DNA from: Solibacteraceae bacterium
GTDB lineage: Bacteria; Acidobacteriota; Terriglobia; Bryobacterales; Bryobacteraceae
Direction of reading: 5' to 3'
NCBI GenBank assembly: GCA_026984795.1
Contig: JALSRK010000031.1
Location: 124,001-188,000 of the forward strand
DNA length: 64,000 nucleotides
In this document: positions 1 through 7,567 of the stretch, one piece after another
How the letters are laid out: each line of letters begins with the position of its first letter
Numbering within the stretch: the first letter of the stretch is position 1
Program-made: the position numbers and the translations under genes
The notes under the pieces: model-generated
Database searches by the model: none
Seen by the model: the letters and a program-made list of their open reading frames with translations, nothing else
Told to the model about the DNA's origin: nothing

Positions 1-506
1 GCCTCGCTGGCCATGTCGCGGAGGTGCTCCAGATCTTCGGTGGAAGCTCCGCCGGCTTCCTCGACGGCCACCGTCTCCGGCTGCTCGGCCTCCCCGTAGT
101 ACTTGTCGATGGCCTCGAGGATCTCGCTTTCGGCCGCCAGCTCGGTCTTCACCTTCATTCCGGTGACGTTCTTGACCACGGCGATAGTCTCGAAGTCCAG
201 CGGGTCGGCCATCGCCAGGCTGAGCGTGGAGTCGCTCACCGCCACCGGGAAGCACTTGAACTGGCGGAGAAACTTCGCGGTAAGCCCTTCGGTCTCCGGG
301 GTGACCGGCGGAGGGCTGTCCAATTTGGCCAAGGGAATCTCGAGCTGGTCCGAGAGAGCGGCCATGACGTCGCGCTGGGCGACGAAGCCGAGATCGATGA
401 GGATCCTGCCGATCTTCTCGTTGCGCTCCTTCTGGATCTCGAGAGCTTTCTCGAGGTCTTCGGGGGTGAGCAACCGACGCTCGATGAGGATCTCGCCGAG
501 TCGCAT
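1..506 (-). CDS. GspE/PilB-type secretion or pilus ATPase, N-terminal part (cut by window edge)
   Basis: Reading the minus strand from ATG at 506 gives an open frame of about 168 residues that runs off the window start. It opens MRLGEILIERRLLTPEDLEKA and continues with a second half-repeat around residues 45-130. This is the pattern of the MshEN/T2SS-E N-terminal domain that precedes the ATPase core of GspE/PilB proteins. The ATPase core itself (Walker A/B) lies outside the window, so the exact system (type II secretion or type IV pilus) cannot be decided. Residues after about 140 are acidic and linker-like. It is the last visible gene of the sigma / anti-sigma / exported-protein series, starting 3 bases after the stop of the gene at 510-1061. 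Confidence 0.8.
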   Translation of the reverse strand, partial: MRLGEILIERRLLTPEDLEKALEIQKERNEKIGRILIDLGFVAQRDVMAALSDQLEIPLAKLDSPPPVTPETEGLTAKFLRQFKCFPVAVSDSTLSLAMADPLDFETIAVVKNVTGMKVKTELAAESEILEAIDKYYGEAEQPETVAVEEAGGASTEDLEHLRDMASE

Positions 507-509
507 GGC

Positions 510-1061
510 TCAGTACTCGGTGTAGCGGATTCGGGCGAGCAGTTCGTCCGGTTGAAGCTTGCCGGCTTTGAAGTCGAGCAAAGCCCGCCGGCTGGCCTCC
601 ATCAGAATCTGCCGCGGCAGGCCCCGGGAGTCCTCCCAGGAGAAGCGGAACAGGGAGACGCCGACGGCGATCTTCTGCCCGGGGGAAACACCCTGCAAGG
701 CCACGGCGCATTCGATCATCATGTCGCGCATCATGCGCTTGAGATCTTCCAGGCGCCGGAGTTTCTTCAGCCGGAGCTGTTCGATCTGCTCCCGGGTGAA
801 AGGCGGGCGGAAGGGGGTGACGACGGCGGCGGCCACCAGGTTGATCTCGGCGGTGAAGACGACGCCGTAGTCGGCCAGATAGACGCCGCGGGTGTTGCCG
901 AGCAGGTGAAACGGATCGTTGATGTCGTAGCTCTGGATGCGCCGGTCGAACTTGCGCTCCAGGGCGGCGAGACTCTCGCGGCTGACGCGCGGGTGAGGCG
1001 TGGCGGCCGCGGCCACGACACCCAGAGCCAAGGGCAGCAACAGGACGCGGACCGGCTTCAC
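510..1061 (-). CDS. small exported protein of unknown function
   Basis: 183 residues. The N-terminus is a clear signal peptide (MKPVRVLLLPLALGVVAAAA, then a polar segment), so the product is probably periplasmic. The mature part is mixed alpha/beta with a basic, helical middle (about residues 95-115, with EQLRLKKLRRLEDLKRMMRD) that may be a coiled coil. I recognise no catalytic motif or named family. Its start overlaps the stop of the anti-sigma factor gene (ATGA at 1058-1061), so it is translationally coupled to it. Context suggests it belongs to the regulon or sensing arm of the sigma/anti-sigma pair, but that is inference. Confidence 0.8.
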   Translation of the reverse strand: MKPVRVLLLPLALGVVAAAATPHPRVSRESLAALERKFDRRIQSYDINDPFHLLGNTRGVYLADYGVVFTAEINLVAAAVVTPFRPPFTREQIEQLRLKKLRRLEDLKRMMRDMMIECAVALQGVSPGQKIAVGVSLFRFSWEDSRGLPRQILMEASRRALLDFKAGKLQPDELLARIRYTEY

Positions 1062-1642
1062 GGCTCACCCTCCCGGTAGACGCTGGCGACCTGCAGGACG
1101 TTCACCCGCTTCAGAAGATATTCGAAGTTTTCCTGGATGGTGACCATGTCGGCGCGCCGCTGGAGCTCGAAGCGCTGCTCGGCGGCGGCCAGCAGCCGCG
1201 CGGTCTCTTCGCGGTGGCGCTGCTCGGCGGCGGCCAGGGCCTGGGAAACCGCCGCGTCGAGGCGGGCGGCCACCTGCTGGTCCACGACTTGCCGGATCTC
1301 GGCGCGGTCCAGCGCCGGAGGAGGGACCGGGGCCGGCCGGGTGAAGGCGTGGACCAGGATGGCCACCGAGAGCATCGCCGCGGAGGCGAAACCCAGCCGG
1401 GGCGCCGACTGCCAGAAGCGCTGCCACCAGGAAGGTTCCAGCACCTTGTCGGAGACGAAGGCGATCCGCTGCGGGACCGGCTCCTCGCGCACGCTGAGCA
1501 GGGCCGTCCTGGTCAGCTCCAGCCGTTCCAGCTCCTGGCGGCACGCTTCGCAGGCGGCGAGGTGGCGTTCCACCGCCCGGCGCTCGGCGGGCGGAATCTC
1601 TGCGAGGAAGTAACCCTTCAGATCGATATTCGAGCAACTCAT
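1058..1642 (-). CDS. zinc-finger anti-sigma factor, single transmembrane
   Basis: 194 residues. The N-terminal cytoplasmic part carries the ZAS-type motif H-x3-C-x2-C (ERHLAACEACRQEL, about residues 26-39), the hallmark of membrane anti-sigma factors that hold ECF sigma factors. One hydrophobic segment (about residues 83-101, GFASAAMLSVAILVHAF) should span the inner membrane. The periplasmic part (about 110-190) is rich in Ala, Glu, Arg and Gln with heptad character and probably forms a coiled coil. It sits 45 bases downstream of the ECF sigma gene on the same strand, the usual arrangement. How it is released (regulated proteolysis or direct sensing) cannot be seen. Confidence 0.88.
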   Translation of the reverse strand: MSCSNIDLKGYFLAEIPPAERRAVERHLAACEACRQELERLELTRTALLSVREEPVPQRIAFVSDKVLEPSWWQRFWQSAPRLGFASAAMLSVAILVHAFTRPAPVPPPALDRAEIRQVVDQQVAARLDAAVSQALAAAEQRHREETARLLAAAEQRFELQRRADMVTIQENFEYLLKRVNVLQVASVYREGEP

Positions 1643-1687
1643 GCGTCACCCCATGATCCAGTCTGCGGCGCACCACCGCGGAAGACC

Positions 1688-2254
1688 TCAATGAAGATTC
1701 TTCCGCGCCGTCCCGCCGGTCCGCTGGATGGGAGCCAGGGTCTGCTTCAGCGCATCGAGCGCCGTGTAGACCCGCGACTTGACCGTCGATGCCGGGCAGT
1801 CCAGGATCTCGGCGATCTCGTCGAACTTGAATCCGTGGTAGATTTTCAGCACCACCGCCTCGCGCTGGTCCGGCGACAGGCGCCGGAGGGCGCTCGCCAC
1901 GGCGATCGAAGTCTCCACCGGGAGCATGTCCGAGGCCGGCCTGGCAGGCGGCGGCGAATCTTCCACCTCCGTTTCCGGCTTCTTCCGGCGCAGCAGCGAG
2001 TAGGCCTCGTTGTGCGCGATGCGGAAGAGCCAGGCAGAGAAGCGGGCCGGATCTTCGAGCCTCCGGAGGCTCTGGTAAGCCTTCAAGAAGACGTCCTGGC
2101 TGAGGTCGAGGGCGTCATCGGGGTCGGCCACCAGCTTGAGCAGGTAGTTGTAGACCCGCTTCTCCCAACGGGAGACGAGGCGGTTGTAGGCCTCGACGTC
2201 GCCGGTCCGCGCCTGGAGCACCAGGTCACGGTCCTCAACCTCCCGGAAGATCAA
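1688..2254 (-). CDS. ECF-type RNA polymerase sigma factor
   Basis: 188 residues, typical of group 4 (ECF) sigma factors. Region 2 spans about residues 20-90 with the conserved DLSQDVFLKAY and FSAWLFRIAHNEA blocks. Region 4 spans about 125-180 with LSPDQREAVVLKI followed by the helix-turn-helix DEIAEILDCPASTVKSRV. There is no region 1 or 3. The start is a TTG at 2254 preceded by a GGAG at a suitable distance. The next gene on the strand is its zinc anti-sigma factor. The signal and regulon are unknown. Co-transcription with an exported protein and a GspE/PilB-like ATPase suggests an envelope-related response. Confidence 0.92.
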   Translation of the reverse strand: MIFREVEDRDLVLQARTGDVEAYNRLVSRWEKRVYNYLLKLVADPDDALDLSQDVFLKAYQSLRRLEDPARFSAWLFRIAHNEAYSLLRRKKPETEVEDSPPPARPASDMLPVETSIAVASALRRLSPDQREAVVLKIYHGFKFDEIAEILDCPASTVKSRVYTALDALKQTLAPIQRTGGTARKNLH

Positions 2255-2363
2255 AGCTCAGGCTCCGTTCCAATGAGATGACGCGGCCAGACGGCAAAAA
2301 GACGAAGCGTCCGGCGCCCCTCGGCACATGTTCGCAAGCCGGCGCCACGGGGCGCAAGCCCGC

Positions 2364-2840
2364 CTAAGCCGCCGCCATCCGGGCGAAGCGGACCACCGTG
2401 GGCCGGGCCAGGCGCCGGTAGTCGGCCATGTCGAGGTAGACGACGTCGCGGTGCGTCCCGGCGTTGAAGGCGATCCGGCGCTCGCCGGCGAGGCTCGAGT
2501 CGAGGAACGTGGGCATGCCGTACAGGTTGCCGAAGGGCGGCATCGCCCCGAGTTCACAGTCCTCGAAGAGATCGGCCAGCTCTTTCTCGGTGGCCAGGCG
2601 GACCCGGCGGAGGCCGAGAGCGGCCCGAAGTTCTTGCAGGTCGATCACGTAGTCCGCCGGCAAGACCGCCATCCCATAGCCCTCGTCACCCGAGTAGACG
2701 ACCGTCTTGGCCACCCGGCGCTCGGGCACGTGTTCGATGGAAGCCACCTCACGCGCCGTGTAGGCGGCTGGATGTTCATGGTGCGTGTAGGCGGCGCCCT
2801 CCACCTCCAGCAGCTCTCTCAAACGGGGAAGAATCGCCAT
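2364..2840 (-). CDS. YbaK/ProX-type aminoacyl-tRNA deacylase (free-standing editing domain)
   Basis: 158 residues. It matches the YbaK / Cys-tRNA(Pro) / ProX deacylase fold: an N-terminal HHEHPAAYTAREVA stretch, VAKTVVY, then the small-residue loop GAMPPFGNLYG (about residues 100-110). Such proteins hydrolyse mischarged tRNAs in trans. The longer frame reaches 2996, but the ATG at 2840 has a good GAGGAG ribosome site and matches the family start. Divergent from folC. Which amino acid it clears (Ala, Cys or other) cannot be told from sequence alone. proS in this window also carries an inserted domain of the same family, so the substrates probably differ. Confidence 0.85.
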   Translation of the reverse strand: MAILPRLRELLEVEGAAYTHHEHPAAYTAREVASIEHVPERRVAKTVVYSGDEGYGMAVLPADYVIDLQELRAALGLRRVRLATEKELADLFEDCELGAMPPFGNLYGMPTFLDSSLAGERRIAFNAGTHRDVVYLDMADYRRLARPTVVRFARMAAA

Positions 2841-2994
2841 GGCGCCCTCCTCGCGGGGCTGGGGCCCCTCCAGCCCAAGTGTACGGGAAGAAAGCAGCCC
2901 CGCCAAGAGGAATCGGGCGGTTCCCAGTGCGGCGGCGCTGGAGAGCCGGGGGGATAGAATGGAGGGTGGCGCACGGGACTCGCCCACCACTTTC

Positions 2995-4269
2995 ATGACC
3001 AGCTACCCGGAATCGGTCCATTTTCTCTATTCGCTCGGCAATGAGATCCGCACAGTGAAGCTGGGTTTGGAGCGGATCCGGGATTTGCTGGCGACTCTCG
3101 GGAATCCGCAACGAAGCTTCCGGACCGTCCACATCGCGGGAACGAACGGGAAAGGCTCGGTGGCGGCCATGGTCGCATCGGCTCTGCGGGCCGCCGGCCA
3201 CCGGACGGGACTCTACACCTCGCCGCACCTGGTCGAGCCGACCGAGAGGATCCGCGTCGATGGGAACCGGATCTCCGAGGAGCACTTCGCCCGCACCTTC
3301 GACGCCGTGCATCACGCGGCGTTGCGGATGCAGCGCCTGGGCGACCTGGAGTTCCACCCCACGTATTTCGAGACGGTGACGGCGATGGGGTTCCACGCCT
3401 TCCGGGAACTCGGCGTAGAGATCGCCGTCGTCGAGACAGGGCTCGGCGGCCGCCTGGATGCGACCAACGTGATCGAGCCGGAGCTGGCCATCGTCACCCG
3501 GATCGATTACGATCACGAGGCCTGGCTGGGCAACAGCATCGAAGCGATCGCCTGGGAGAAAGGCGGCATCCTGAAATCCGGAACGCCGGCGGTCTTCGGC
3601 CCACAGCGGCCCGAGGCGCTGGGGATCTTGCGGCAGCGGGCGGCGGAATTGGGAATCCACCCGGTGGAAGCCGCGTCCTGGACGATTCACGACTTGGAAT
3701 TACGCCCGGACGGCAGCCGGTTCGTGCTGCGCCGCAACGGCGAGGAGATTCCCATCGTCTGCCCGCTGGCCGGCGCCCACCAGATCGAGAACGCGCTGAC
3801 GGCGGTTACGGCCCTGAAGGAGCTGGGCCTCAGGGCCGAAGAGATCCGCCGGGGGATCGCGCGGACGCGGTGGCCGGGCCGGCTGGAGCGGGTGCGCGAG
3901 GAGCCGGAGGTGATCCTCGACGGGGCGCACAACCCGGGCGCCATGCGGGAGCTGGCGGCTCACATCCGGCGGTTCTACGGCGGCCGGAAAGTTTGGCTGC
4001 TGTACGGTTCCATGCGGGACAAGTCGCTCGATGAGATCGCCGGTATCCTGGCCCCCGTCGCCGACCACATCGTCCTTACCCAGATCGACTCGGACCGGGC
4101 GCTGCGGCCGGTGGTGCTGAAGAAATTGTTCGACCACGGGGCGGTGGAAATGGCCGAGGACATCGAGGATGGGCTGGAGATCGTCCTCGAAGCGGCGCCC
4201 GAAGACGTGGTGTTCGTCACCGGCTCGCTGCTGCTGGTGGGGGAAGTCCGCAAGCGCCTCGTCGGGTAG
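2995..4269 (+). CDS. folC: bifunctional folylpolyglutamate synthase / dihydrofolate synthase
   Basis: 424 residues, normal for FolC. It adds glutamate to dihydropteroate and to reduced folates using ATP. The N-terminus (FLYSLG, then LGLERIRDLLATLGNPQ) is the family signature, followed by the P-loop HIAGTNGKGS (residues 46-55), GLGGRLDATN, the metal/ATP-site TRIDYDHEAWLG, and the C-terminal Mur-ligase part with ILDGAHNPGAM. The frame extends upstream to 2839, but the ATG at 2995 gives the canonical N-terminus; 2959 is an alternative. Its stop is 10 bases before the acyltransferase gene, so the two are probably co-transcribed. Confidence 0.95.
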   Translation: MTSYPESVHFLYSLGNEIRTVKLGLERIRDLLATLGNPQRSFRTVHIAGTNGKGSVAAMVASALRAAGHRTGLYTSPHLVEPTERIRVDGNRISEEHFARTFDAVHHAALRMQRLGDLEFHPTYFETVTAMGFHAFRELGVEIAVVETGLGGRLDATNVIEPELAIVTRIDYDHEAWLGNSIEAIAWEKGGILKSGTPAVFGPQRPEALGILRQRAAELGIHPVEAASWTIHDLELRPDGSRFVLRRNGEEIPIVCPLAGAHQIENALTAVTALKELGLRAEEIRRGIARTRWPGRLERVREEPEVILDGAHNPGAMRELAAHIRRFYGGRKVWLLYGSMRDKSLDEIAGILAPVADHIVLTQIDSDRALRPVVLKKLFDHGAVEMAEDIEDGLEIVLEAAPEDVVFVTGSLLLVGEVRKRLVG

Positions 4270-4279
4270 AATCGGGCTG

Positions 4280-5011
4280 ATGGTCAGGCGGTTCCTGCGC
4301 ATTGCGCTCATCACGGATCCGGTGGCGGCGGTCCTGGTGCCGCTGATGGGGATCACCAGCGGCGTGGCGGACCTGCTCGACCGACGGGGGCACTGGGGAC
4401 ACTGGGTGGCGGCCTTCTGGTCCCGGGCGCTGCTGCGGGTGGCCGGGGTGGAACTGGAGATCTCCGGCGCGGAAAAGGTTCCCCGGCGACGGCCGGTAGT
4501 CTTTGCGGCGAATCACCGGAGCATGATCGACATCCCGGTACTCATGAGCGCGCTTCCGGTCTCGCACCGCTACCTGGCCAAGCGCTCGCTCGTCTGGATG
4601 CCGTTCATCGGCTGGCACCTGGTGCTGGGCGGGCACGTGCTGGTTCACCGGGCGACGAAGGCCGGGGCGGTGAAGACCTTCTCGGCGGCGCTCGAGCGGC
4701 TGAAAGAAGGGGTATCGGTGGTGGTCTTCGCCGAGGGCGGGCGGTCGGCCGGCCGGCTACGCAGCTTCAAACAGGGGGCTGCGCGACTGGCTCTGCGGGC
4801 CGGCGTGCCGGTGGTCCCGGTGGGCATCACCGGATCGGCTCCCGTGCTGCCCAAGGGCTCCTGCCACGTGCGCCCGGGCCATATACGCGTCCGGATGGGG
4901 GAGCCGATCGAGACACAGGGAATGACGAAGGCCGACGCCGAGCCCCTGACGCGCAGGATGGAGGCGGCGGTGGCGGCGTTGATTGCGGAGCCGGCCCCGG
5001 AGGCGGCATAA
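4280..5011 (+). CDS. plsC: 1-acyl-sn-glycerol-3-phosphate acyltransferase (PlsC family)
   Basis: 243 residues. It transfers an acyl chain to lysophosphatidate to give phosphatidate at the inner membrane. The catalytic H-x4-D motif is NHRSMID (residues 78-84), and the glycerophosphate-binding block is FAEGGRS (about 150-156) where many homologues have FPEGTRS. The hydrophobic N-terminus (about residues 5-35) can anchor it in the membrane. The ATG at 4280 was chosen because the frame upstream lies inside folC in another reading frame. Co-directional with folC. Confidence 0.9.
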   Translation: MVRRFLRIALITDPVAAVLVPLMGITSGVADLLDRRGHWGHWVAAFWSRALLRVAGVELEISGAEKVPRRRPVVFAANHRSMIDIPVLMSALPVSHRYLAKRSLVWMPFIGWHLVLGGHVLVHRATKAGAVKTFSAALERLKEGVSVVVFAEGGRSAGRLRSFKQGAARLALRAGVPVVPVGITGSAPVLPKGSCHVRPGHIRVRMGEPIETQGMTKADAEPLTRRMEAAVAALIAEPAPEAA

Positions 5012-5078
5012 TCTGAGAACACTCAGGGGGCGCCGGCCGGCAGGGGAGCACCGGCGGCGGCGGTCCTGGAGATTTCCG

Positions 5079-6155
5079 ATGAAGGTTGCCATAGCAGCGC
5101 TGCTCTGCGTGTCCGCGGCGGCGGCCCAGACGATGTCGATCGAAGAGTACGAGCCGCGATCGACCCTGGTGGTGCCGCAGCACATCGTCAAGCGCGCCCG
5201 CTACCCGTTCATCGACGTGCACAACCACCAGCGGCGCCTCGGCACGCGGGAGGACGTCGAGCGGCTGATCCGCGCCATGGATGGGATCAACATGCGGGCG
5301 ATGGTGAACCTGAGCGGCGGCTCCGGCGAGCGGCTGAAACAGGGCATCGCGCTGCTGGGTCCCTACTACGGCAGGCGCATCGTGACCTTCGCCAACATCA
5401 GCTTCCAGGGCATCGACGAGCCGGGATACGGCGAGCGCATCGCCCGCCGGTTCGAGGCCGACGTCCGCAACGGGGCCCGGGGCCTGAAGCTGTTCAAGAA
5501 CTTCGGCATGACGGTGAAGGACAGCCGGGGGCGGCGCGTGCCGGTGGACGACCCGCGCTTCGACAAGCTGTTCGAGACCTGCGCCCGGCTGGGCGTCCCG
5601 GTGCTGATCCACACCGCCGAGCCGAAGCCCCTGTTCGAGCCGATGGACAAGTACAACGAACGCTGGCTCGAGCTGAAATGGTACCCGCACCGCGCCCGCC
5701 CGCCGGACCGGTACCCGCCGTGGGAGACCCTGATCGCCGAGCAGCACCGGCTCTTCGCCCGGCACCCCAAGACGATCTTCATCAACGCCCACTTGGGCTG
5801 GCTCGGCGGCGACCTGGCCCGGCTGGGCAAGCTCCTCGACCGGCTGCCGAACGTCTACACCGAGTTCGGCGCGGTGATCGAGGAGCTGGGGCGGCAACCG
5901 CGCTTCGCCCGGCAGTTCTTCATCCGCTACCAGGACCGCATCCTCTTCGGCAAGGACACCTGGCGCCCGGAAGAGTACGCCACCTACTTCCGGGTGCTCG
6001 AGACCGCCGACGAGTACTTCCCCCACGACCGAAAGCACCACGGGCTCTGGCGGCTCTACGGCATGGACCTGCCCGACGAGGTACTCAAGAAGGTCTACTA
6101 CGAGAACGCCCTGCGCATCATCCCCGGCATCGAACGGGAGGGGGAGGGCCGGTGA
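5079..6155 (+). CDS. exported amidohydrolase-2 family metal-dependent hydrolase
   Basis: 358 residues with a signal peptide (MKVAIAALLCVSAAAAQ). The mature protein is a TIM-barrel amidohydrolase of the Amidohydro_2 type: the H-x-H pair is FIDVHNH (H48, H50), then GLKLFKNFG, LIHTAEP, INAHLGW and the late Asp in LFGKDTW. These match the metal ligands of ACMSD/gamma-resorcylate-decarboxylase-like proteins, although exported acidobacterial and planctomycete members have unknown substrates. The start at 5079 is preceded by a GGAG site. Nothing nearby fixes its substrate. Confidence 0.85.
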   Translation: MKVAIAALLCVSAAAAQTMSIEEYEPRSTLVVPQHIVKRARYPFIDVHNHQRRLGTREDVERLIRAMDGINMRAMVNLSGGSGERLKQGIALLGPYYGRRIVTFANISFQGIDEPGYGERIARRFEADVRNGARGLKLFKNFGMTVKDSRGRRVPVDDPRFDKLFETCARLGVPVLIHTAEPKPLFEPMDKYNERWLELKWYPHRARPPDRYPPWETLIAEQHRLFARHPKTIFINAHLGWLGGDLARLGKLLDRLPNVYTEFGAVIEELGRQPRFARQFFIRYQDRILFGKDTWRPEEYATYFRVLETADEYFPHDRKHHGLWRLYGMDLPDEVLKKVYYENALRIIPGIEREGEGR

Positions 6156-6221
6156 GTCCCTTCCGGGGGCGCCGCGTCACGAAGCGGCCGGGCCTGCATC
6201 TATCATGAAGGGGGAACCTCT

Positions 6222-6386
6222 GTGGAGATTGTCTGGATCATCCTGATCGCCGCCGTCTGGCTTCTGCTCACCCGCTTCGGCTATGGTTGAGGGCCGGCCT
6301 GGCCCGGCCGTGAGCCGGGCGGCTCGTGCCACTGGACGCCGGAGAAGCGGGAGGGCGAAGCGCCGGAAGACGAGCGCAAGAAGTGA
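6222..6386 (+). CDS. candidate small membrane selenoprotein (in-frame TGA at codon 23)
   Basis: A GTG start at 6222 has a strong ribosome site (AAGGGGG, seven bases upstream). The first 22 codons encode one hydrophobic helix, MEIVWIILIAAVWLLLTRF, then GYG. Codon 23 is TGA (6288-6290). The same frame then stays open for 31 more codons with G/C-rich third positions, encoding a Gly/Pro stretch, GSCHWTP and a charged tail EKREGEAPEDERKK, and stops at TGA 6384-6386, one base before the end of the convergent aminotransferase gene. The shape (one membrane helix, Gly-rich Cys-containing loop, hydrophilic tail) resembles small membrane proteins with Cys after the helix, so the TGA may encode selenocysteine. 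Alternatives: a true 22-residue peptide, a nonsense mutation, or a base error. No sel genes are in the window. Confidence 0.5.
6309..6328 (+). promoter_or_regulatory. candidate bacterial SECIS stem-loop
   Basis: An 8-bp stem (6309-6316 with 6321-6328, including two G-U pairs) closes a four-base loop GGGC (6317-6320). The loop begins 27 bases after the TGA at 6288-6290 and starts with G, which fits the known bacterial SECIS pattern (short stem-loop in the coding sequence shortly after UGA, G early in the apical loop). A second perfect 6-bp hairpin lies at 6292-6309 but sits very close to the TGA. In such GC-rich DNA hairpins arise by chance, so this supports the selenoprotein idea only weakly. 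Confidence 0.35.
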
Positions 6387-6387
6387 C

Positions 6388-7563
6388 TCACCCGCCGGCG
6401 AAGAAGTTCCCCAGGCGCTCGACGGCCTCTTCGAGGATGGAGCGTTCCGAGGCGTAGCAGATCCGCAGCGAACCCTCGCCCCCGGCGCCGAAGGCCACTC
6501 CGGGGGCCAGACCCACCTTCGTTTCGAGCAGGATTCTCTTGGCCAGGGCGAAGGAGTCCGCGCACCCTTCGATCTTCAGGAACAGGTAGAAGGCCCCGTC
6601 GGGCTGGGGCACCTGGACGCCGGGCATCCGGTTGAACCGGTCCACGCAGAAGTCACGGTTCTCGCGCAGCCGGGCCACCATTTCGCGGACGAACGGCTCG
6701 CCGTCGCGCAGGGCGGTCTCGCCGGCCTTCTGAGTGAAACTCGGCGCATGGGAGACGACGAACTCGTTGAGCTGCGCCGCCCTCTCGGCCAGGTCCCGGC
6801 GGGCGGCGATCCAGCCGAGCCGCCAGCCGGTCATGCAGTAGCTCTTCGAGAACGACTGGACGACGATGACGGCGTCCCCACGGGCAGCCTGGCGCAGGAT
6901 CGACGGGGCCGGGCCGCCAGGGTCCGGACTCCGGTAGTAGATCCGCTCGTAGACCTCGTCGGCCAGCAGCCATAGCCCGTGGCGGCGGGCGAAATCGAGC
7001 AGACCCGCCTGTTCCTCTTCGGTGGCCACCCACCCGAGGGGGTTCGACGGCGAGGTGTAGACGAGCAGCCGGGTCCGGGGCGTGACGGCGGCCTCCAGGG
7101 CGTCGAAATCCACCACGTAGCGGCCGCCGGAGAGCGGGTGAGGGATCTCCACCGGCGTGGCGTTCGCCAGCCGCACGATGGCCGAGGCGTTGGGCCAGGC
7201 CGGGGTGAGCAGGATCGCTTCGTCGCCCGGGTCGAGGGTGCAGCGGATGGCCAGATGCAGCGCCTGGACGCCGGAGGCGGTGACGACGATCTCGGTCTCC
7301 GGATCGAGCTCCACCCCATGAAGCCGGCGGCAGTGGGAGGCGATCGCCCGGCGCGTCGAAGGCAGCCCGGCGTTCTCGGTGTAGAAGGTGAAACCGTCTC
7401 GCATCGCCTGGATGGCCGCCCGCTTGATGAACTCCGGCGTCGGGACGTTCGATTCCCCGAAATAGAGGCGCAACACCCCGTCCATACTCATGGCGATGTC
7501 GGCCAGCTCGCGGATGCGGGAGCGGGGCACGGCGGCGGCCGACGGAGAGACTCGGGCAGGCAC
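6388..7563 (-). CDS. class I/II pyridoxal-phosphate aminotransferase
   Basis: 391 residues from a GTG at 7563, five bases past the purF stop. Fold-type I aspartate-aminotransferase-like enzyme: LYFGESNVPTPEFI at the N-terminus, TASGVQALHLAI, the SPSNPLGW block, LLADEVYERI with the Asp that contacts the cofactor, SFSKSYCMTGWRLGW with the PLP lysine, and a late Arg in GSLRICYA that binds the substrate carboxylate. It has about the usual length for the family. Co-transcription with purQ-purL-purF is likely from spacing. The amino-acid substrate cannot be assigned; aspartate/aromatic or alanine-type activity are all possible. Confidence 0.88.
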   Translation of the reverse strand: MPARVSPSAAAVPRSRIRELADIAMSMDGVLRLYFGESNVPTPEFIKRAAIQAMRDGFTFYTENAGLPSTRRAIASHCRRLHGVELDPETEIVVTASGVQALHLAIRCTLDPGDEAILLTPAWPNASAIVRLANATPVEIPHPLSGGRYVVDFDALEAAVTPRTRLLVYTSPSNPLGWVATEEEQAGLLDFARRHGLWLLADEVYERIYYRSPDPGGPAPSILRQAARGDAVIVVQSFSKSYCMTGWRLGWIAARRDLAERAAQLNEFVVSHAPSFTQKAGETALRDGEPFVREMVARLRENRDFCVDRFNRMPGVQVPQPDGAFYLFLKIEGCADSFALAKRILLETKVGLAPGVAFGAGGEGSLRICYASERSILEEAVERLGNFFAGG

Positions 7564-7567
7564 GGGA

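Noticed and set aside
24-1079. Long plus-strand open frame of 351 codons opposite the sigma/anti-sigma cluster
   Set aside because: It is antisense to the GspE-like and exported-protein genes and has no family likeness; long antisense frames are expected in such GC-rich coding DNA.
2255-2300. GGAAC just upstream of the ECF sigma gene as an autoregulatory -35
   Set aside because: A -10 at the expected distance would fall inside the coding start, so it cannot serve the TTG start used here.
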